Of a stretch of 6,469 bases of DNA, positions 4,656 to 6,469 are shown piece after piece. Numbering within the stretch: position 1 is the stretch's first letter; the number at the start of each line of letters is the position of its first letter. Source of the DNA: Prolixibacteraceae bacterium. GTDB lineage: Bacteria > Bacteroidota > Bacteroidia > Bacteroidales > Prolixibacteraceae. The stretch lies in assembly GCA_027451165.1 (NCBI GenBank), contig DAIDJX010000195.1, forward strand, positions 1 to 6,469, written 5' to 3'. The position numbers and the translations under genes were made by a program. The notes beneath the pieces are model-generated. The model saw only the letters and a list, made by a program, of their open reading frames with translations. It did no database searches and was not told the origin of the DNA.

Positions 4656-6469
4656 TCAAATTTTAACAACTACATTTTGATCAAAACCGAAATAACCATA
4701 AGAAAATTTCAATTCTGAACCCTTTCCCTTTTTCGGAACAATATACTTCCCGGTAAACACTCCGGTATTGGCGTCGGTTTCAGTGAGTTCCAGCTTCACA
4801 GGATTACCGTTCCCCGTCCGGATGTCAACCCATCCCCTGTCGGCCTTTTTCCAGTCCTGGTTCAGCGCTGCGCGTAATTCCACAATGACTGTTTGCCCGT
4901 GTTTTGCCGTCCGGATTTCATTTTGGTAATTCCCATCAAAAACTTTGACGGATTGGCTTCCCAAGGTGGCAAAGGTGACGGAGGCCTGCCATCCGCGGTT
5001 GGAAATGCACCAGCCTTCGGTGGCATAGGCATTTTTACCGAAAACCTGTCCTTCATTCTGACCGACGATCTTTTCAACGGTTTTGGCAATCGGAAACTGG
5101 TCGTTCAGAGGTGTTCCCTCGAGGGTTCCGCGAACAGGTCCGAGGCGGCCATATCCGTCGGGGTGCGCCTGGGGCCAGCCTTCTTCCACGCCTTCCCAGA
5201 AACCTTTCATCTTCACTCTTTCCTCACTTTTATGACCCAGGTGAGCCCCGACAGGATTCACGCCAAATGTGAAATCTACCTGGGCCCAGCCCAATTCCCG
5301 CAACACCGGATCATTGAGCAAATGTGCAACAGCAAACAGGGAACCTGCCAATGCCGGGGCACCTCCCAACTCCTTGGTTTTCGGGTGTGCCCATTCCATT
5401 TCACTGTGCACCCTGTATTTCCAGAAGTTGTTGGTCTTCTGCTTCATATGAACAGCCCAGGCGGCCAGCTTTTCTTTGGTCCCTTCCGGTGCCTGCTCCG
5501 GAGCAACCATCAGGAACCAGGCCAGCGCCTGCGGTGTGATGTGCTCTGCATTCCGGATCCACCACATATGACGGGGGTTGTTGAAATCCCAGTTGGTGAT
5601 GAGGTCCTGAGCACTTTCCTGCGCATATTTCAGGAATTTTCCGGGCTGACCATCTTTTTCATGGCGTTCACACAGGTACATGAACAGGTTGCTGAAGACC
5701 GATTGCCCATAGGCATTTCCCATTTCATTGAATTCCTGAAAACCGGCATCCACCCATTTGGTACTGTAGGTCCAATAGCGAACCACCTTGTGCCGGTCAT
5801 ATTTTTCCCAGTTTTCGAGACAAATCCGGCGGTATTCCCTGTACTTTTCTTCCGGAAGGTAGGGTTTCAGAAAAGTGTGGTACGCTGCACAAACGGCAGC
5901 AAGCTGATCCAGGGTGTTCCAATAGTCGTAATTCATCCTGGGCTGACCTTCATACCCCAGCGAACCATGCCGGTAACCCGTGGGGCCATTGTAAGCGGAA
6001 TATTTTGCCGCAAATTCCGCATGCCAGAGGATCAGGTCGATCAGGTCAGGAATGTTCTTATCGCCGAGTTCCGTTTTCCAGTTCTCATACAGCGCCGGAT
6101 TGGCAGCATACTGCAACACTTCGAAAACAGTCTCCAGGCCATAGGCTCCGCCATCGCGGGAAGGTCCTCCCCCATATATTTTCGCCATGTCATAGGCATT
6201 CAAATCCGCATAACCCCTGACATCTGCAAAAAAATCATAGGCCAGCTTTGAAGATATCTTTTCCATTAAATGGTCAGCAATCCAGAATGGTTTTGACTGA
6301 CCGAAGCCGGGAACTTCAACAATATATTCATCACCTGCCGTTACGGGATTGAACTCCGTAAACCAACCCTGTTGGTTCAGCAGTTTTCCCTCAAAAACAG
6401 GTTGTGATGTTTTGGTATTGATGATCTTAAAAGGGGTATTATCCGGAGCGCCATAACCTACAAACCGTT
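4656..6469 (-). CDS. GH9-like (alpha/alpha)6-barrel protein with N-terminal Ig-like and C-terminal beta domains, 5'-partial
   Basis: The frame stays open to the right edge, so the Met at 6266 is internal and the start lies outside; 603 residues are visible (numbered from the edge). Residues 1 to about 65 form an Ig-like domain of the cellulase N-terminal type (TPFKIINTKT, VFEGKLL, AGDEYIVEVPGFGQSKPFWIA). The barrel, about 70-500, has GH9 landmarks: LAYDFFADVRGY (74), GGGPSRDGGAYG (99), IPDLIDLILWHAEFAAK (139), FGVNPVGAHLGH (401) and NAYATEGWCISNRGWQ (479), whose Glu484 may be the acid. The classical DAGDY motif reads D-G-G-A-Y (Asp105, Ala108), so the usual base Asp is absent. Residues from about 505 form a beta-rich tail with LTETDANTGVFTG. 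GH9 enzymes are inverting beta-glucanases, but the altered motif makes activity and substrate uncertain. It is the first gene seen in the probable operon with GH105 and the propeller enzyme. Membership of GH9 is likely, not certain. Confidence 0.78.
   Translation of the reverse strand, partial: RFVGYGAPDNTPFKIINTKTSQPVFEGKLLNQQGWFTEFNPVTAGDEYIVEVPGFGQSKPFWIADHLMEKISSKLAYDFFADVRGYADLNAYDMAKIYGGGPSRDGGAYGLETVFEVLQYAANPALYENWKTELGDKNIPDLIDLILWHAEFAAKYSAYNGPTGYRHGSLGYEGQPRMNYDYWNTLDQLAAVCAAYHTFLKPYLPEEKYREYRRICLENWEKYDRHKVVRYWTYSTKWVDAGFQEFNEMGNAYGQSVFSNLFMYLCERHEKDGQPGKFLKYAQESAQDLITNWDFNNPRHMWWIRNAEHITPQALAWFLMVAPEQAPEGTKEKLAAWAVHMKQKTNNFWKYRVHSEMEWAHPKTKELGGAPALAGSLFAVAHLLNDPVLRELGWAQVDFTFGVNPVGAHLGHKSEERVKMKGFWEGVEEGWPQAHPDGYGRLGPVRGTLEGTPLNDQFPIAKTVEKIVGQNEGQVFGKNAYATEGWCISNRGWQASVTFATLGSQSVKVFDGNYQNEIRTAKHGQTVIVELRAALNQDWKKADRGWVDIRTGNGNPVKLELTETDANTGVFTGKYIVPKKGKGSELKFSYGYFGFDQNVVVKI

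Noticed and set aside
4893..6251. 452-codon open frame on the plus strand
   Set aside because: It lies entirely antisense to the GH9-like gene, whose product has clear family motifs. The plus-strand translation has no recognisable domain, so it is best explained as a codon-bias shadow.
1..6469. tRNA, rRNA or other structured RNA genes
   Set aside because: No cloverleaf, CCA-end or rRNA-like stretches were noticed by eye; nearly all of the window is accounted for by four genes and three short gaps.

Overview
The window reads as a piece of a polysaccharide utilisation locus (PUL) from a Bacteroidota bacterium, probably Bacteroidales/Marinilabiliales-like, although the order is not resolvable here. 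The grounds are a SusC-type TonB-dependent transporter, secreted carbohydrate-active enzymes with Bacteroidota-style signal peptides, promoter boxes of the Bacteroidota TAnnTTTG type, and intergenic repeats of the kinds scattered through Bacteroidota genomes. All four genes are on the minus strand, so transcription runs from high to low coordinates.

In order of transcription: (1) 6469-4656, a GH9-like (alpha/alpha)6-barrel protein whose N-terminal Ig-like domain runs off the right edge, so the gene is 5'-partial; its DAGD catalytic motif reads D-G-G-A, i.e. the usual base Asp appears to be Ala. (2) 4621-3485, a complete GH105 (YteR-like) unsaturated uronyl hydrolase, separated by 34 bp that are mostly occupied by a hairpin. 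(3) 3328-2312, a complete five-bladed beta-propeller glycosidase of the GH43/GH32 superfamily type with a visible Asp/Asp/Glu triad, separated by a 156-bp gap holding a REP-like hairpin and a CTTAAC hexamer repeat. (4) A 355-bp non-coding stretch (1957-2311) holding a composite inverted repeat and then an AT-rich regulatory region with three 15-bp palindromes at an exact 32-bp period interleaved with two matching promoter boxes. (5) 1926-25, a SusC-like transporter that ends after about 633 residues, roughly two thirds of normal length, in a short GC-rich stretch at the left edge that looks foreign or artefactual.

Working model (inference): an outer-membrane SusC/SusD pair imports oligosaccharides; GH105 removes the 4,5-unsaturated uronic acid left at chain ends by a polysaccharide lyase; the propeller enzyme and the GH9-like protein act on other linkages. 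That points to a uronate-containing polysaccharide, but no lyase or SusD is in view and the polymer cannot be named. The most distinctive signal is the phased palindrome/promoter array upstream of susC; next are the altered GH9 active site and the wobble-consistent intercistronic hairpin.
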